NCBI RefSeq assembly: GCF_001629735.1
Contig: NZ_CP015224.1
Location: forward strand, 2,790,001-2,854,000
From: Lysinibacillus sphaericus
GTDB taxonomy: Bacteria > Bacillota > Bacilli > Bacillales_A > Planococcaceae
Length of the DNA: 64,000 nucleotides
Direction: 5' to 3'
Position 1 is the first letter of the stretch; each line of letters opens with the position of its first letter. The notes beneath the pieces are model-generated. The model was not told the DNA's origin. It worked only from the letters and a program-made list of their open reading frames with translations, and did no database searches. Position numbers and translations under genes: made by a program. Below, piece by piece: positions 49,329 through 59,192 of the stretch.

Positions 49329-49334
49329 ATTATA
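49329..49334 (-). promoter_or_regulatory. Extended -10 of the toxin gene
   Basis: TGGTATAAT on the minus strand: a consensus -10 with TGn extension and a weak -35. It predicts a long 5' leader of about 85 bases, common in type I toxins where the leader limits translation. Confidence 0.6.
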
Positions 49335-49931
49335 CCATTTTATGTGAATAAAATATAGTTTTTGGAAATGTAATTTATATAGGAACCTCGGCATATCCAT
49401 CATCAATTCTTGTAGCAAGCACGCTACTTGTTTCATCTTCCATTATCATTTCTATTTAAATATTCCCATAGCTAATTGTCATGAATCTATTTTAATCTTG
49501 GCTGGCACGTCTTGATTTTATGCACCATGTCTAGGACTAGTACCATTAGTACGCTCTATTCCGATTGTTTTTTGACAATATGTAAAAAAACAGCCTAAAA
49601 TAATTCCTACAACCTAAAGAAACACCTATTTCGCTCGCTTCATATCAATAACTCCATTGTTCATTCCTCTAAAAACAATGGTGCCATAATTAAATTAGAA
49701 AAGAGCATATGAGAAAATGCAACGCTCTCAACTTCCTCAGATGCATGTTTTACATAAATAATCGACCTTTAATCATTGTGATACCAATTACGATATGGAT
49801 GTATAGATGAATTTTAGATTTCTATAAAATAAAACACATATATTTCCTCCCTTCCATGTTGTACAATACAAAAAAGTAATGCACATATAATAATGACTGC
49901 TTGCATATCTCTTAGCAATGCGAAATATCTA
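49335..49931. other. Gene-poor stretch with coding relics
   Basis: About 600 A/T-rich bases. On the minus strand several fragments look like former membrane-protein code interrupted by stops (VESVAFSHMLFSNLIMAPL, then VVGIILGCFFTYCQK, then SSVLATRIDDGYAEVPI before a stop near 49376). They suggest a dead transporter-like gene, which I cannot name. Confidence 0.35.
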
Positions 49932-49944
49932 TGGAGGGTTGTGT

Positions 49945-50667
49945 ATGGGAACATTATTGGAAAATATGATTACATATGAAGTTGGCATAAAATTAGTTTT
50001 AGCAGCCACATTAAGTTTAGTAATCGGAATTGAAAGGGAATTAAAGAAGAAACCAGTTGGATTAAAGACCAGTTTAGTCATAGCAACATTCAGCTGTTTG
50101 CTAACCATTATTTCCATTGAAACAGCTTACTCCACCCCTTCTAGAGAAGATATTAATATTACAATGGATCCCCTTCGCTTAGCTGCTCAAATTGTCAGTG
50201 GTATTGGATTTCTAGGAGCAGGCGTAATTTTAAGACGTGGTAATGATAGCATTTCTGGTTTAACAACTGCAGCCATGATATGGGGAGCTGCCGGCATTGG
50301 AATCGCTGTAGGCGCTGGTTTTTATATGGATGCCACGTTAGCTGTGATTATTATTGTATTCGGAATTGAAATTCTCTCCCCTTTCCTAATGAAAATTGGA
50401 CCAAAACGTATTCGCATGAGAGAGATTTTATTAAAAGTTCAAATAGATGATGATAAACATACGGAATCCTTTCTGCTATTCCTTAAAAACAACAATATCA
50501 TCATCGAAAATATCCGTATTAAAGATGTACCTTTAAAAAATGATACTGTTTTACATGAGTTGGATTTACGTTTGTCCTTAATTGTCTCTGATAATTTACT
50601 GTCGTTTTACCGTTCATTACGAACATTATCATATATTGAAAAAATCGAAATGGAAATTTTAAACTAG
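49945..50667 (+). CDS. MgtC/SapB family membrane protein
   Basis: Integral membrane protein of the MgtC family, 240 residues from the ATG at 49945, which has GGAGGG 6 bases upstream. The ATG at 49918 lacks one. About four or five N-terminal membrane segments hold the family motifs IGIERELKKKPVGLKT, GFLGAGVILRRG and LTTAAMIWGAAGIGIAVGAG. A C-terminal soluble ACT-like region follows (residues about 155-240). MgtC proteins modulate Mg homeostasis and F-ATPase. The CDF gene starts 14 bases after it. Confidence 0.9.
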   Translation: MGTLLENMITYEVGIKLVLAATLSLVIGIERELKKKPVGLKTSLVIATFSCLLTIISIETAYSTPSREDINITMDPLRLAAQIVSGIGFLGAGVILRRGNDSISGLTTAAMIWGAAGIGIAVGAGFYMDATLAVIIIVFGIEILSPFLMKIGPKRIRMREILLKVQIDDDKHTESFLLFLKNNNIIIENIRIKDVPLKNDTVLHELDLRLSLIVSDNLLSFYRSLRTLSYIEKIEMEILN

Positions 50668-50681
50668 TTGGAGGATTTTTT

Positions 50682-51659
50682 ATGGGAGAATTATTTAAAC
50701 TACTAAAGGATGGCAACAAACCTTCCCTGATGGCGGCTTGTGTCAATGCCTTTTTAGGTATTATTAAAGGCATTGCCTTTTTCTTAACAGGTAATGTAGC
50801 TATGTTCGCAGAAATGATGCATTCACTTGGAGATGCAGCAAACCAATTGTTCGTGTATATTGGTTCCGCTCTATCTAAAAAAGCACCTACAAAAAAATTC
50901 CCTAGTGGCTTCGGTCGTATTGTCAATTTAGTATGCTTATTTGCAGTTATTATCGTAGCAATTCTTTCCTATGAAACAATCAAGGAAGGATGGCATCATT
51001 TTATCCATCCTACTGGAGAATCGAGCGGGGTACTCATTGCTCTTGGAGTATTATTCATAGGTATTGTTTTAGAAGGAACAGTACTTGCAAAAGCCGCTGT
51101 AGAAGTATTACATGAAGCTGGGCAGGAAAAAGCAGGTATTACAACTATTCCAAAAGCTTTCAATTATTTAAATCGTGCAAAACCTGCGACTAAATTAGTT
51201 TTTATGGAAGATTTAGTCGCTACAAGCGGAAATATTTTGGCCTTCATTGCTATTGTAATCGCTCATTTTACAGGTTGGACTAGAATAGAAGGTCTTGTTT
51301 CGATGATTATTGGGGCCATGATGTTTTATGTTGTTGGTAAAGTATTCTTGGACAATGCTCGTGGTGTAATCGGTGAGACAGATGAAGAAATGTTAAATCA
51401 TATCGCCCACCTTGTAATGGATGATCCAAATATTAAAGATATTGTACGCCTTGAAGTTATTAAAGAAGGGGAGTTTTTACATGTTGAATTAGTGGCAGAA
51501 GCTGACCCTAAACTATCCTTAGCATTTTTAGACGATGTTCGAGATCATTTAACAGAAGTTATATTAAGTCAGAAGGGTGTATCAAAGGTCGCCATTTTAT
51601 TTGATGAAGATGACGGAAAAGCTAGCTGGATACATCTTGGTGAAAGACCTGACCATTAA
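50682..51659 (+). CDS. Cation diffusion facilitator family transporter
   Basis: A 325-residue CDF-family metal/proton antiporter with about six membrane segments. The first metal half-site is HSLGDAAN (HxxxD) near residue 47, and the second is EDLVATSGN in place of the usual HxxxD, a variant seen in the SLC30A9-like branch. The cytoplasmic C-terminal domain (from about 230) ends DEDDGKASWIHLG. The metal is not predictable. It is co-oriented with the MgtC gene with an excellent GGAGG site, so the two form one cation-homeostasis unit. Confidence 0.88.
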   Translation: MGELFKLLKDGNKPSLMAACVNAFLGIIKGIAFFLTGNVAMFAEMMHSLGDAANQLFVYIGSALSKKAPTKKFPSGFGRIVNLVCLFAVIIVAILSYETIKEGWHHFIHPTGESSGVLIALGVLFIGIVLEGTVLAKAAVEVLHEAGQEKAGITTIPKAFNYLNRAKPATKLVFMEDLVATSGNILAFIAIVIAHFTGWTRIEGLVSMIIGAMMFYVVGKVFLDNARGVIGETDEEMLNHIAHLVMDDPNIKDIVRLEVIKEGEFLHVELVAEADPKLSLAFLDDVRDHLTEVILSQKGVSKVAILFDEDDGKASWIHLGERPDH

Positions 51660-51698
51660 AACTAAAAGCTAACAAGCCAATTGCCTTGTTTTAAACAG

Positions 51699-51742
51699 CC
51701 CCGTAAAAGTTAGACATCAATCTAACTTTTACGGGTTTTTTT
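51699..51742 (+). terminator. Terminator after the CDF gene
   Basis: CCCGTAAAAGTTAGA pairs perfectly with its complement across 6 bases and is followed by seven T. It abuts the transposase relic and may originally be the left end of that insertion sequence. Confidence 0.85.
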
Positions 51743-51916
51743 ATGGGAAAAGTAAGTGTTGAACAACGTATTCAAGCAGTTCAACGATATTTAAATGGAT
51801 ATGAAACCATGCTTGAAATTGCGAAAGATATCGGTGTGACTGAATGGGTTCGCCGTTATCAAAAAAATGGTGTAGAGACTTTCTTAAAGTCCTATACAAA
51901 CTATTCAGCTGACTAA
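51743..51916 (+). pseudogene. IS3-family (IS150-type) transposase OrfA relic
   Basis: A 57-residue frame begins GKVSVEQRIQAVQRYLNGYE, the helix-turn-helix start of IS150-type OrfA proteins. It then jumps from IAKDIGVT to EWVRRYQKNG, missing part of the recognition helix, and stops soon after KSYTNYS. OrfB is absent. It is an inactive remnant between the CDF gene and the alcohol dehydrogenase. Confidence 0.75.
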
Positions 51917-51934
51917 TTTTTCTTAACTTTTAAC

Positions 51935-51970
51935 AAAAAAGTGTGAGGCTAACTACACAGCCTCACACTC
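51935..51970 (-). terminator. Terminator of the alcohol dehydrogenase gene
   Basis: On the minus strand GTGTGAGGCT and AGCCTCACAC enclose 8 bases and are followed by six T. Confidence 0.88.
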
Positions 51971-51980
51971 AATCATTATC

Positions 51981-53144
51981 TTAAAGAGAATTTTGTAAAA
52001 TTGTTCGTACATCTTTTTCTTGTAACTGATGGAAGTTTCCAAAAGGACCATTATGCATAGCATGCTCTACAATCTGTTGGAATTTCGAATCATCGATATT
52101 ATAATCAGCTAAACGATTCGGTGCCCCTAACGATGACCAAAATGCTGACAAGCGATCAATCCCTTCATAAGCAACCTCTTCTACCGTTTTATCTGTTGCA
52201 TCCACTCCGAATACTCGTGTTGCTATACCCGCAAAGCGTTCAGGATTCACTGGTACACTTAAACGCATCCAATGCGGCTGAAGAATAGCTAAACCACCCG
52301 CATGCGGAATATCATAAACCGCCGATACAGCATGCTCGATATTATGAGATGCCCAGTCTCCACGAGAACCGATTGATAAGAATCCATTTAATCCAATTGT
52401 TCCTGCTAATAGAATCGTTTCACGTAACTGTGTATTCTCTAGATCCTCTAATAATTTAGGTGCTGTCTTAATAACCGTCCGTAATACCCCCTCACACATT
52501 TCATCAGTGATTGGTGTATTCGTTGTATTATGGAAGTACTGTTCGAATATATGTGACATCATATCAACGATTCCATAAACCGTATGATTTTTAGGTACAC
52601 TCACCGTATACGCAGGATTTAATATTGAAAATTTCGGGAATGCCGCAGGGCTACCCCAGCCTAATTTTTCTTCAGTAGCAGCGTTAGTAATAACCGATCC
52701 AGAGTTCATTTCAGAGCCTGTAGCAGCCAATGTTAACACGGTTCCTAATGGTAGAGCTTGTTCCACCAAAACCTTACGTTTAACGATATCCCATGCGTCT
52801 CCATCATATTTTGCACCAGCAACAATTAATTTGGAACAATCAATTACAGAACCACCACCAACCGCAAGAACTAAGTCGATTCCTTCTGTTTTACAAATTT
52901 CAATACCACGTCTAGCTGTTTCCACACGAGGATTAGGTTCTACCCCACTTAATTCAAAAATTGTTTTATCTGCTTGTTGTAATTTGTCGATAACAGCGTC
53001 GTAAACACCATTTGTCTTGATGCTACCACCACCATATACAACCAATACTTTTTTTCCATACTGCTCTAATTCCTTTGGTAACTTTTCCAGCGCATCTTCA
53101 CCAAAATGCAGTTTCACTGGGTTAAAAAATGTAAATGAATCCAT
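51981..53144 (-). CDS. yugJ: Iron-containing alcohol dehydrogenase (YugJ-like)
   Basis: Group III Fe-dependent alcohol dehydrogenase, 387 residues, as in B. subtilis YugJ/YugK. NAD(P)-binding stretch [11 protein letters not shown] near residue 35 and [12 protein letters not shown] near 95. Metal ligands in [20 protein letters not shown] (His residues) and the late His in [11 protein letters not shown]. It probably reduces aldehydes to alcohols with NAD(P)H. It is a single gene with GAAAGGGG before the ATG. Confidence 0.9.
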   Translation of the reverse strand: MDSFTFFNPVKLHFGEDALEKLPKELEQYGKKVLVVYGGGSIKTNGVYDAVIDKLQQADKTIFELSGVEPNPRVETARRGIEICKTEGIDLVLAVGGGSVIDCSKLIVAGAKYDGDAWDIVKRKVLVEQALPLGTVLTLAATGSEMNSGSVITNAATEEKLGWGSPAAFPKFSILNPAYTVSVPKNHTVYGIVDMMSHIFEQYFHNTTNTPITDEMCEGVLRTVIKTAPKLLEDLENTQLRETILLAGTIGLNGFLSIGSRGDWASHNIEHAVSAVYDIPHAGGLAILQPHWMRLSVPVNPERFAGIATRVFGVDATDKTVEEVAYEGIDRLSAFWSSLGAPNRLADYNIDDSKFQQIVEHAMHNGPFGNFHQLQEKDVRTILQNSL

Positions 53145-53327
53145 TTAATTCGCCCCTTTCTAGTTGGATTTTCTCATATTTATATTAAAGAAAGCAAAGA
53201 TAACGTTTGGTGCAGTATAGCACAACTCTGTTAATTAGTTTCGGTTTGGACGGTCTCTTTAATTTATTAAAGAATTTAGTACATCTGTTTAATTGAATGC
53301 CTCTTAGCTTCCCATTCATGTAAATAT

Positions 53328-53369
53328 AAAAAAACGAGTCCTCCCATTACAATAGGAGAAACTCGTTTT
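53328..53369 (-). terminator. Terminator of the glutamate dehydrogenase gene
   Basis: On the minus strand ACGAGTTTCTCC pairs with GGGAGGACTCGT (one mismatch) and is followed by seven T. Confidence 0.85.
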
Positions 53370-53383
53370 AGATTGAACTTATT

Positions 53384-54628
53384 TTAAACCCATCCACGGA
53401 AGCGTGAAGCTTCTGCAGTGCGGCGAACACCTACCATATAAGCAGCTAAGCGCATGTTAATGTTACGTGTTGTAGCTGTTGTATAAACATTATCAAATGC
53501 TTCTACCATTTTTTTGTATAGACGTTCTTCAACCTCTTCTTCTGTCCAATAATAACCTTGGTTATTTTGTACCCATTCGAAGTAAGAAACTGTAACACCA
53601 CCAGCAGATGCTAATACGTCTGGCACAAGTAAAATGCCACGTTCTGTCAGGATTTTAGTTGCTTCAGCAGTTGTTGGTCCATTTGCTGCTTCTACTACGA
53701 TATCAGCTTTAATATTGTGTGCATTGTCAGCAGTAATTTGGTTCTCAATCGCAGCAGGCACTAAAATATCACAATCAAGTTCTAATAATTCTTTATTTGA
53801 AATCGTGTTTTCAAATAAAGTTGTTACAGTACCAAAGCTATCACGACGATCTAATAAGTAGTCGATATCTAAACCTTCTGGATCATGAAGTGCACCATAA
53901 GCATCTGAAATACCGATTACCTTTGCACCTAAATCATGCATAAATTTCGCAAGGAAGCTACCTGCGTTACCAAATCCTTGAATAACAACTCGCGCACCTT
54001 TAATATCAATACCACGTTTTTTCGCTGCTTCTTCGATTACAATTGTAACACCTTGTGCAGTCGCACGGTCACGACCTTGTGAACCACCAAGAACTAATGG
54101 CTTACCTGTGATAAAGCCTGGTGAGTTAAATTCATCCATACGGCTATACTCATCCATCATCCATGCCATAATTTGTGCATTTGTAAATACGTCTGGTGCA
54201 GGAATGTCTTTTGTTGGTCCTACGATTTGACTTACAGCACGAACGTAACCGCGGCTTAAACGCTCGATTTCGCCCATAGACATTTGACGAGGGTCACAGA
54301 TGACACCGCCTTTACCACCGCCATATGGTAGATCGACAATACCACACTTCAATGTCATCCACATTGAAAGCGCTTTAACTTCCTCCTCAGACACTTGTGG
54401 GTGGAAACGAACTCCACCTTTAGTTGGTCCTACAGCATCGTTATGTTGTGCACGGTAACCTGTGAATACTTTTGTTGTACCATCATCCATTTTCACCGGG
54501 ATACGTACTTGGAGCATGCGAAGCGGTTCTTTTAGTAATTCATACATTGCTTCATCATAGCCAAGTTTGTTTAGAGCATCTTGAATGACATCTTGTGTTG
54601 ATGTGAAAAGATTTAAGTTTTCAGACAT
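53384..54628 (-). CDS. gudB: NAD-dependent glutamate dehydrogenase (RocG/GudB type)
   Basis: Catabolic glutamate dehydrogenase making 2-oxoglutarate and ammonia. It shows the glutamate-binding AQHNDAVGPTKGGVRFHP, the catalytic lysine in LPYGGGKGGV near residue 115, PAPDVFTN, and the Rossmann motif VVIQGFGNAGS near 215. The 414 residues are normal for the hexameric form. Whether it corresponds to rocG or gudB cannot be told. It lies 84 bp after rocD with a TG-TACAAT box in the gap, so it probably has its own promoter. Confidence 0.95.
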   Translation of the reverse strand: MSENLNLFTSTQDVIQDALNKLGYDEAMYELLKEPLRMLQVRIPVKMDDGTTKVFTGYRAQHNDAVGPTKGGVRFHPQVSEEEVKALSMWMTLKCGIVDLPYGGGKGGVICDPRQMSMGEIERLSRGYVRAVSQIVGPTKDIPAPDVFTNAQIMAWMMDEYSRMDEFNSPGFITGKPLVLGGSQGRDRATAQGVTIVIEEAAKKRGIDIKGARVVIQGFGNAGSFLAKFMHDLGAKVIGISDAYGALHDPEGLDIDYLLDRRDSFGTVTTLFENTISNKELLELDCDILVPAAIENQITADNAHNIKADIVVEAANGPTTAEATKILTERGILLVPDVLASAGGVTVSYFEWVQNNQGYYWTEEEVEERLYKKMVEAFDNVYTTATTRNINMRLAAYMVGVRRTAEASRFRGWV

Positions 54629-54712
54629 TATTAAATCGCCTCTTTGTTTTATTTAATGATAGTATATCGGCATCATTGTAACATACTTCCGAATTAAAAT
54701 GTGAACATTTTG

Positions 54713-55906
54713 TTAAAGTTTAAATACTTTTTCAATTTGTTCGATTGACCAATCTAAATCCTCTTGTGAAATAACAAGTGGTGGAGCAAAACGAATAACT
54801 GTATCATGTGTTTCTTTACATAATAAACCTAATTCTTTTAGTTTTTCACAGTATGGACGAGCTGCCTCTGTTAATTCCATACCAATGAATAAACCACGAC
54901 CACGTACTTCTTTAATAACTGGGTTGTTAATTTCTTTTAACTTACCTTTGAAGTATTCACCAAGATCATGTGAACGTTCAGCTAATTTTTCATCTAATAA
55001 TACTTTAATAGATGCAATTGAAACTGCACAAGCTAAAGGATTTCCACCGAAAGTTGATCCGTGTGAACCTGGATTAAATACACCTAAAATGTTACGGTTT
55101 GCAGCTACACAAGAAATTGGGAATACACCGCCGCCTAGTGCTTTACCTAAGATGTACATATCTGGTTCTACTTCTTCCCAATCACAAGCAAACATTTTAC
55201 CAGTACGTGCTAAACCTGCTTGGATTTCGTCAGCAATGAATAATACGTTGTTTTCACGGCAAAGTTCGCGAGCTGCTTTTAGGAAGCCCTCTGTTGGAAT
55301 GACAATACCAGCTTCACCTTGAATTGGTTCAATTAAGAATGCTGCTGTGTTTGGTGTAATAGCCGCTTTTAATGCTTCAAGATTACCGTAGTCTACTAAT
55401 TTAACGTTTGGTAACATTGGACCGAATCCACGACGATATTCCTCATCAGAAGAAAGAGATACAGCAAGCATTGTACGACCATGGAAGTTACCATTACATG
55501 CAATAACTTCTGCCTTGCCTTCTTCTACGCCTTTTACATCATATGCCCAACGACGAGCTGCTTTAAAAGCAGTCTCTACTGCTTCAGCACCTGTATTCAT
55601 TGGTAATACCATTTCTTTATTTGTTAACTTTCCTACTAGCTCATACCATTCACCAAGGTTTTCGCTGTAGAATGCACGTGAAGTTAATGTTACTTTATCA
55701 GCTTGCTCTTTTAAAGCAGCGATAATTTTTGGGTGACGGTGTCCTTGGTTTACAGCTGAATAAGCTGATAACATATCTAAATATTTGTTGCCTTCTGGAT
55801 CTTTAACCCAAGCACCCTCAGCCTCTGAAATTACGATCGGCAGTGGATGATAGTTTGCTGCACCATAATTTTGTGTTTGTTCAATAACTTGTTGAGTTTT
55901 TGTCAT
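54713..55906 (-). CDS. rocD: Ornithine aminotransferase
   Basis: PLP enzyme converting ornithine and 2-oxoglutarate to glutamate semialdehyde and glutamate. Motifs: [43 protein letters not shown], and the PLP lysine in [12 protein letters not shown] near residue 250. The 397 residues match the rocD product. The start has AAGGAGAG upstream. It lies downstream of rocA on the same strand behind a 240-bp leader. Confidence 0.96.
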   Translation of the reverse strand: MTKTQQVIEQTQNYGAANYHPLPIVISEAEGAWVKDPEGNKYLDMLSAYSAVNQGHRHPKIIAALKEQADKVTLTSRAFYSENLGEWYELVGKLTNKEMVLPMNTGAEAVETAFKAARRWAYDVKGVEEGKAEVIACNGNFHGRTMLAVSLSSDEEYRRGFGPMLPNVKLVDYGNLEALKAAITPNTAAFLIEPIQGEAGIVIPTEGFLKAARELCRENNVLFIADEIQAGLARTGKMFACDWEEVEPDMYILGKALGGGVFPISCVAANRNILGVFNPGSHGSTFGGNPLACAVSIASIKVLLDEKLAERSHDLGEYFKGKLKEINNPVIKEVRGRGLFIGMELTEAARPYCEKLKELGLLCKETHDTVIRFAPPLVISQEDLDWSIEQIEKVFKL

Positions 55907-56147
55907 ATTCTATTCTCTCCTTACTAAATGATGATAAAAAATCTATGGAAGAAAGGACTATGTATTTCGGTAAGTAACTAATTAATTTAGTAACAATTAA
56001 AACGCTAAATTTGCAAACTCCCCCCAAGTAACTACCTCATAAGTGTCTATGGTATAGCGAGAGGCAATATTACCTGGAGAAGTTTCACAAATTCTGTCAC
56101 AATGCTTCAATTACTACTTATTAAATAGCCCTAACGTCCATGTAAAA
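55907..56147. other. rocA-rocD spacer with possible structured leader
   Basis: No gene. It holds the near-palindrome AGGTAATATTGCCT (minus strand, about 56061-56074), a CCTC...GAGG pair and a run of six G. No clear terminator follows rocA and no -24/-12 promoter with correct spacing is found, so rocA-rocD co-transcription is possible. Confidence 0.4.
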
Positions 56148-57692
56148 TTAAAGCATTTCAGAAGTTGTTTTTGCTTGCATGTGAAGTTGTAGGTAGTCTG
56201 GGCCACCAGCTTTTGAGTCTGTACCTGACATGTTGAAGCCACCAAATGGTTGGTAGCCAACAATCGCACCTGTACAGCCACGGTTGAAGTAAAGGTTTCC
56301 AACATGGAATTCTTCACGTGCTTTTTCTAAGTTCATGCGGTTTGTCGTAATGACAGCACCTGTTAAACCGTATTCTGTATCGTTCGCAATTTCAATCGCA
56401 TGATCGAAATCCTTTGCTTTTGCAATCGCTACTACTGGTCCGAAGATTTCTTCTTTCATAATGCGTGCAGAAGGCTCTACGTCCGCAAATACAGTTGGTT
56501 GTACGAAGTAGCCTACTGAATCATCTGCTGTACCACCAGCTACTAGACGACCTTCGCCTTTACCGATTTCGATGTATTCCGTAATTTTATTGAATGCTGC
56601 TTGGTCAATAACCGTTGCCATGAAGTTGCTGAAATCTGTTGGATCTCCAACTGTTAGTGCGTTTGTTAACTCTTCTACACGGTTCACTACTTGGTCATAC
56701 ACATCTTCTACGATAACAGCACGAGAACATGCTGAACATTTTTGACCTGAGAAACCAAATGCTGATTTCACGATCGATTGTGCAGCTAATTCAAGATCTG
56801 CTTCTTTATCGACAACGATTGTATCTTTACCGCCCATTTCAGCGATAACGCGTTTGATCCAAATTTGACCATCATTTAGGACAGATGCTCGTTGGTTAAT
56901 ACGTAAACCAACATCACGTGAACCTGTGAAGCTGATGAAACGAGTTTTTGGGTGATCCACTAAGTAGTCGCCCACTTCTGCACCAGAACCTGGTACAAAG
57001 TTAACAGCTCCTGCTGGAAGACCTGCTTCTTCTAATACTTCGATAAATTTATATGCCACTACTGGTGTTGTAGAAGCTGGTTTTAGTAATACTGTGTTAC
57101 CTGTTACTAAAGCAGCCACTGTTGTACCAGCCATAATCGCAAATGGGAAGTTCCAAGGTGAGATGACGATACCGATTCCTAGTGGAATATAGTCATAGCG
57201 GTTGTATTCACCTGGACGGCTTTCTACTGGTTGACCGTTTTTAATGCGTAGCATTTGGCGACCATAGTATTCTAAGAAGTCGATTGCTTCTGCTGTATCT
57301 GCATCTGCCTCAGCCCATGGTTTCCCAGCTTCTTTTGTTAATAATGCTGAGAATTCATGTTTACGACGACGAATAATAGCTGCTGCTTTGAAAAGAACGT
57401 CTGCACGAATAGCTGGATCTACCTTTTTCCAAGTTTTGAATGTTTCATCTGCTGCTTGCATCGCTTTTTCAGCTAAATCTTTGCTTGCTTTTGACACACG
57501 GCCGATAACTTCTGTTTTCTTTGCAGGATTGTACGAAACAATTTTATCTTCCGTTGTAATACGCTCACCACCGATAATAAGTGGGTAGTCTTGCCCTAAG
57601 TAACCTTCAACTTTATTTAAAGCCTCTACATAAGCATTGTAGTTTGCCTCTTGTGAAAAATCTGTGAATGGTTCGTGTTTGTATGGAATCAT
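56148..57692 (-). CDS. rocA: 1-Pyrroline-5-carboxylate dehydrogenase (RocA/PutA type)
   Basis: Aldehyde dehydrogenase that oxidises P5C/glutamate semialdehyde to glutamate. NAD-site [20 protein letters not shown], catalytic Glu in AEMGGKD and catalytic Cys in [12 protein letters not shown] near residue 318. The long upstream extension of the frame is not credible: the ATG at 57692 follows GGGAGG by 7 bases and gives the usual 514 residues. With rocD and glutamate dehydrogenase it completes arginine/ornithine/proline breakdown to 2-oxoglutarate. Confidence 0.96.
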   Translation of the reverse strand: MIPYKHEPFTDFSQEANYNAYVEALNKVEGYLGQDYPLIIGGERITTEDKIVSYNPAKKTEVIGRVSKASKDLAEKAMQAADETFKTWKKVDPAIRADVLFKAAAIIRRRKHEFSALLTKEAGKPWAEADADTAEAIDFLEYYGRQMLRIKNGQPVESRPGEYNRYDYIPLGIGIVISPWNFPFAIMAGTTVAALVTGNTVLLKPASTTPVVAYKFIEVLEEAGLPAGAVNFVPGSGAEVGDYLVDHPKTRFISFTGSRDVGLRINQRASVLNDGQIWIKRVIAEMGGKDTIVVDKEADLELAAQSIVKSAFGFSGQKCSACSRAVIVEDVYDQVVNRVEELTNALTVGDPTDFSNFMATVIDQAAFNKITEYIEIGKGEGRLVAGGTADDSVGYFVQPTVFADVEPSARIMKEEIFGPVVAIAKAKDFDHAIEIANDTEYGLTGAVITTNRMNLEKAREEFHVGNLYFNRGCTGAIVGYQPFGGFNMSGTDSKAGGPDYLQLHMQAKTTSEML

Positions 57693-57739
57693 ACTTAATC
57701 CTCCCTTGTGAGATGTATTTGGGTATGCAAAAAACATTG

Positions 57740-57758
57740 ACGCAAAATATATTTGCGT
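57740..57758. promoter_or_regulatory. Palindrome 1 in the rocA/regulator control region
   Basis: 19-bp dyad ACGCAAAATATATTTGCGT overlapping the -35 and spacer of a plus-strand promoter (TTGACG 57738-57743, 17 bases, TAAAAT 57761-57766) for the regulator gene. Confidence 0.65.
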
Positions 57759-57777
57759 ATAAAATATTCTTACACTT

Positions 57778-57783
57778 ATTATA
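57778..57783 (-). promoter_or_regulatory. -10 box of the rocA promoter
   Basis: Perfect TATAAT on the minus strand, 86 bases before the rocA start codon, with a poor -35 (AAATAT). A sigma-A type promoter is indicated; no sigma-54 element is seen. Confidence 0.55.
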
Positions 57784-57802
57784 ATGCAAAATTTCGTTGC
57801 AT
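57784..57802. promoter_or_regulatory. Palindrome 2 in the rocA/regulator control region
   Basis: 19-bp dyad ATGCAAAATTTCGTTGCAT with the same half-site layout as palindrome 1 (RYGCAA-N7-TTGCRY), 44 bp away centre to centre. It sits in the -10 to -35 interval of the rocA promoter. Confidence 0.65.
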
Positions 57803-57837
57803 ATTTCAAGTAAAAAATTTTTGAGGTGCACATTTTT

Positions 57838-59145
57838 ATGAAAAATTCTGAACCTTTACTACCTTTTTATGAGTTTATTGCAACAAATGTATCCGTTGGT
57901 ATTCATGCAGTAGACCTATCCGGCAAGACGATTATTTATAATACAAAAATGAAAGAAATTGAAGGATTCCATTTTGATGAACTTGCGGATCGTTCGATTA
58001 TTGAAATGTTTTCCTTCCGTCAGCACGAAAGTACATTAATGCGTGTATTGCAAACCGGAAAGAAAGAAATTAATGTTAAACAAACCTATTGGAATAAAAA
58101 TGGCCATGAAATTACAACCATTAATGATACTTTTCCACTTATTGTAGAAGGAAAACTAATTGGTGCAATAGAATTTGCACGTGATATTACATCATTGGAA
58201 AAGCTTGTTTATCAACCCCTTCGTCGTTATGATGAGCCTTTGACGTTTGACATGATAAAAGCTAAATCTGAAGCAATGAAGCAAGTCATCGAAAATGCTA
58301 AAAAAGCAGCGGCTGTAAAATTACCGGTATTATTAATTGGGGAATCCGGGACAGGCAAGGATTTAGTAGCTGAAGGCATCCACCACGCAGCTTCACCAGA
58401 TCCTGAAGCCTTTATGACACTCGTTAGTCGTCGTTCAGCTCAATCGGTGCTTGATAAATTAAATCAGCTTTTAGAAGAAGATAAAGACTATACCTTTTTC
58501 TTTGAGCGCATTGATTTTTTGAGCTTAGACATTCAAGAACAGCTATTAGATATACTCCAATCTCTACCGCAGTCCAAGTATATGTTAATTGGCAGTGTAG
58601 GTAGCGATCCGATTACATTAATTGCTGAAAAAAAACTGTCCAAATCACTTTATTATTTCTTTGCAACGATGGCTATTACGATTCCCAATTTAACTGATCG
58701 AAAAGAAGATATTCTCCCATTTGTGGATGATTATTTTAGCCGACATCGAGAACGATTTGCTTCACAAGTTACAGAGCTAGCACCAGATGTACAGGAATTA
58801 TTCTTACAATATGATTGGCCTGGAAATTTAAAGGAACTCGAGTTATTATTGGATGAAATTGTTTCATTTATGACGATAGAATCTACGGTTACCTCCGATC
58901 TATTGCCGCTTCATTTCCGCTTCAAGGTACAGCAGCAAGATACCAATAACCGTGAACCAGAATTCTTTATGTTCCATCAAAATCACGATGTCATGCCATT
59001 AGATGCTTATTTGCGCGAAGCCGAATCATATTATGTGCAAAATGTCTTAAATTTATATGAGGGCAATATTACAAAAGCAGCGAATGCACTTGGGATGAGT
59101 AGACAAAACCTTCAATATCGAATCCGAAAAATAAAAAAGCAATAA
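57838..59145 (+). CDS. RocR-like PAS/AAA+ regulator lacking the sigma-54 contact loop
   Basis: A 435-residue regulator with the layout of RocR/NtrC-type activators: PAS sensor (about 5-120), AAA+ domain (about 130-350) and Fis-type helix-turn-helix at the end ([23 protein letters not shown]). Walker A is intact (GESGTGKD near 168). However, the stretch that should hold GAFTGA is missing, and Walker B is degenerate ([11 protein letters not shown] instead of LFLDEI). It should therefore not activate sigma-54 polymerase. The ATG at 57838 follows GAGGTG by 9 bases. It is divergent from rocA. Confidence 0.88.
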   Translation: MKNSEPLLPFYEFIATNVSVGIHAVDLSGKTIIYNTKMKEIEGFHFDELADRSIIEMFSFRQHESTLMRVLQTGKKEINVKQTYWNKNGHEITTINDTFPLIVEGKLIGAIEFARDITSLEKLVYQPLRRYDEPLTFDMIKAKSEAMKQVIENAKKAAAVKLPVLLIGESGTGKDLVAEGIHHAASPDPEAFMTLVSRRSAQSVLDKLNQLLEEDKDYTFFFERIDFLSLDIQEQLLDILQSLPQSKYMLIGSVGSDPITLIAEKKLSKSLYYFFATMAITIPNLTDRKEDILPFVDDYFSRHRERFASQVTELAPDVQELFLQYDWPGNLKELELLLDEIVSFMTIESTVTSDLLPLHFRFKVQQQDTNNREPEFFMFHQNHDVMPLDAYLREAESYYVQNVLNLYEGNITKAANALGMSRQNLQYRIRKIKKQ

Positions 59146-59192
59146 TAAAAAACGAGGAATACCTTCACGCTGAAAGTATCCTCGCTTTTTTA
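59146..59192. terminator. Bidirectional terminator
   Basis: AACGAGGAATACCTT pairs with AAAGTATCCTCG (one bulge) and is followed by T runs on the plus strand, and preceded by an A run that serves the minus strand. Confidence 0.85.

Noticed and set aside
56000..56040. Sigma-54 promoter before rocD
   Set aside because: TTGG...TTGC is present on the minus strand but the GG-to-GC spacing is one base short of the strictly required distance, and the local regulator lacks GAFTGA.
57693..57833. N-terminal extension of RocA
   Set aside because: It covers the promoter palindromes, has no ribosome-binding site and no family similarity. The start at 57692 has GGGAGG.
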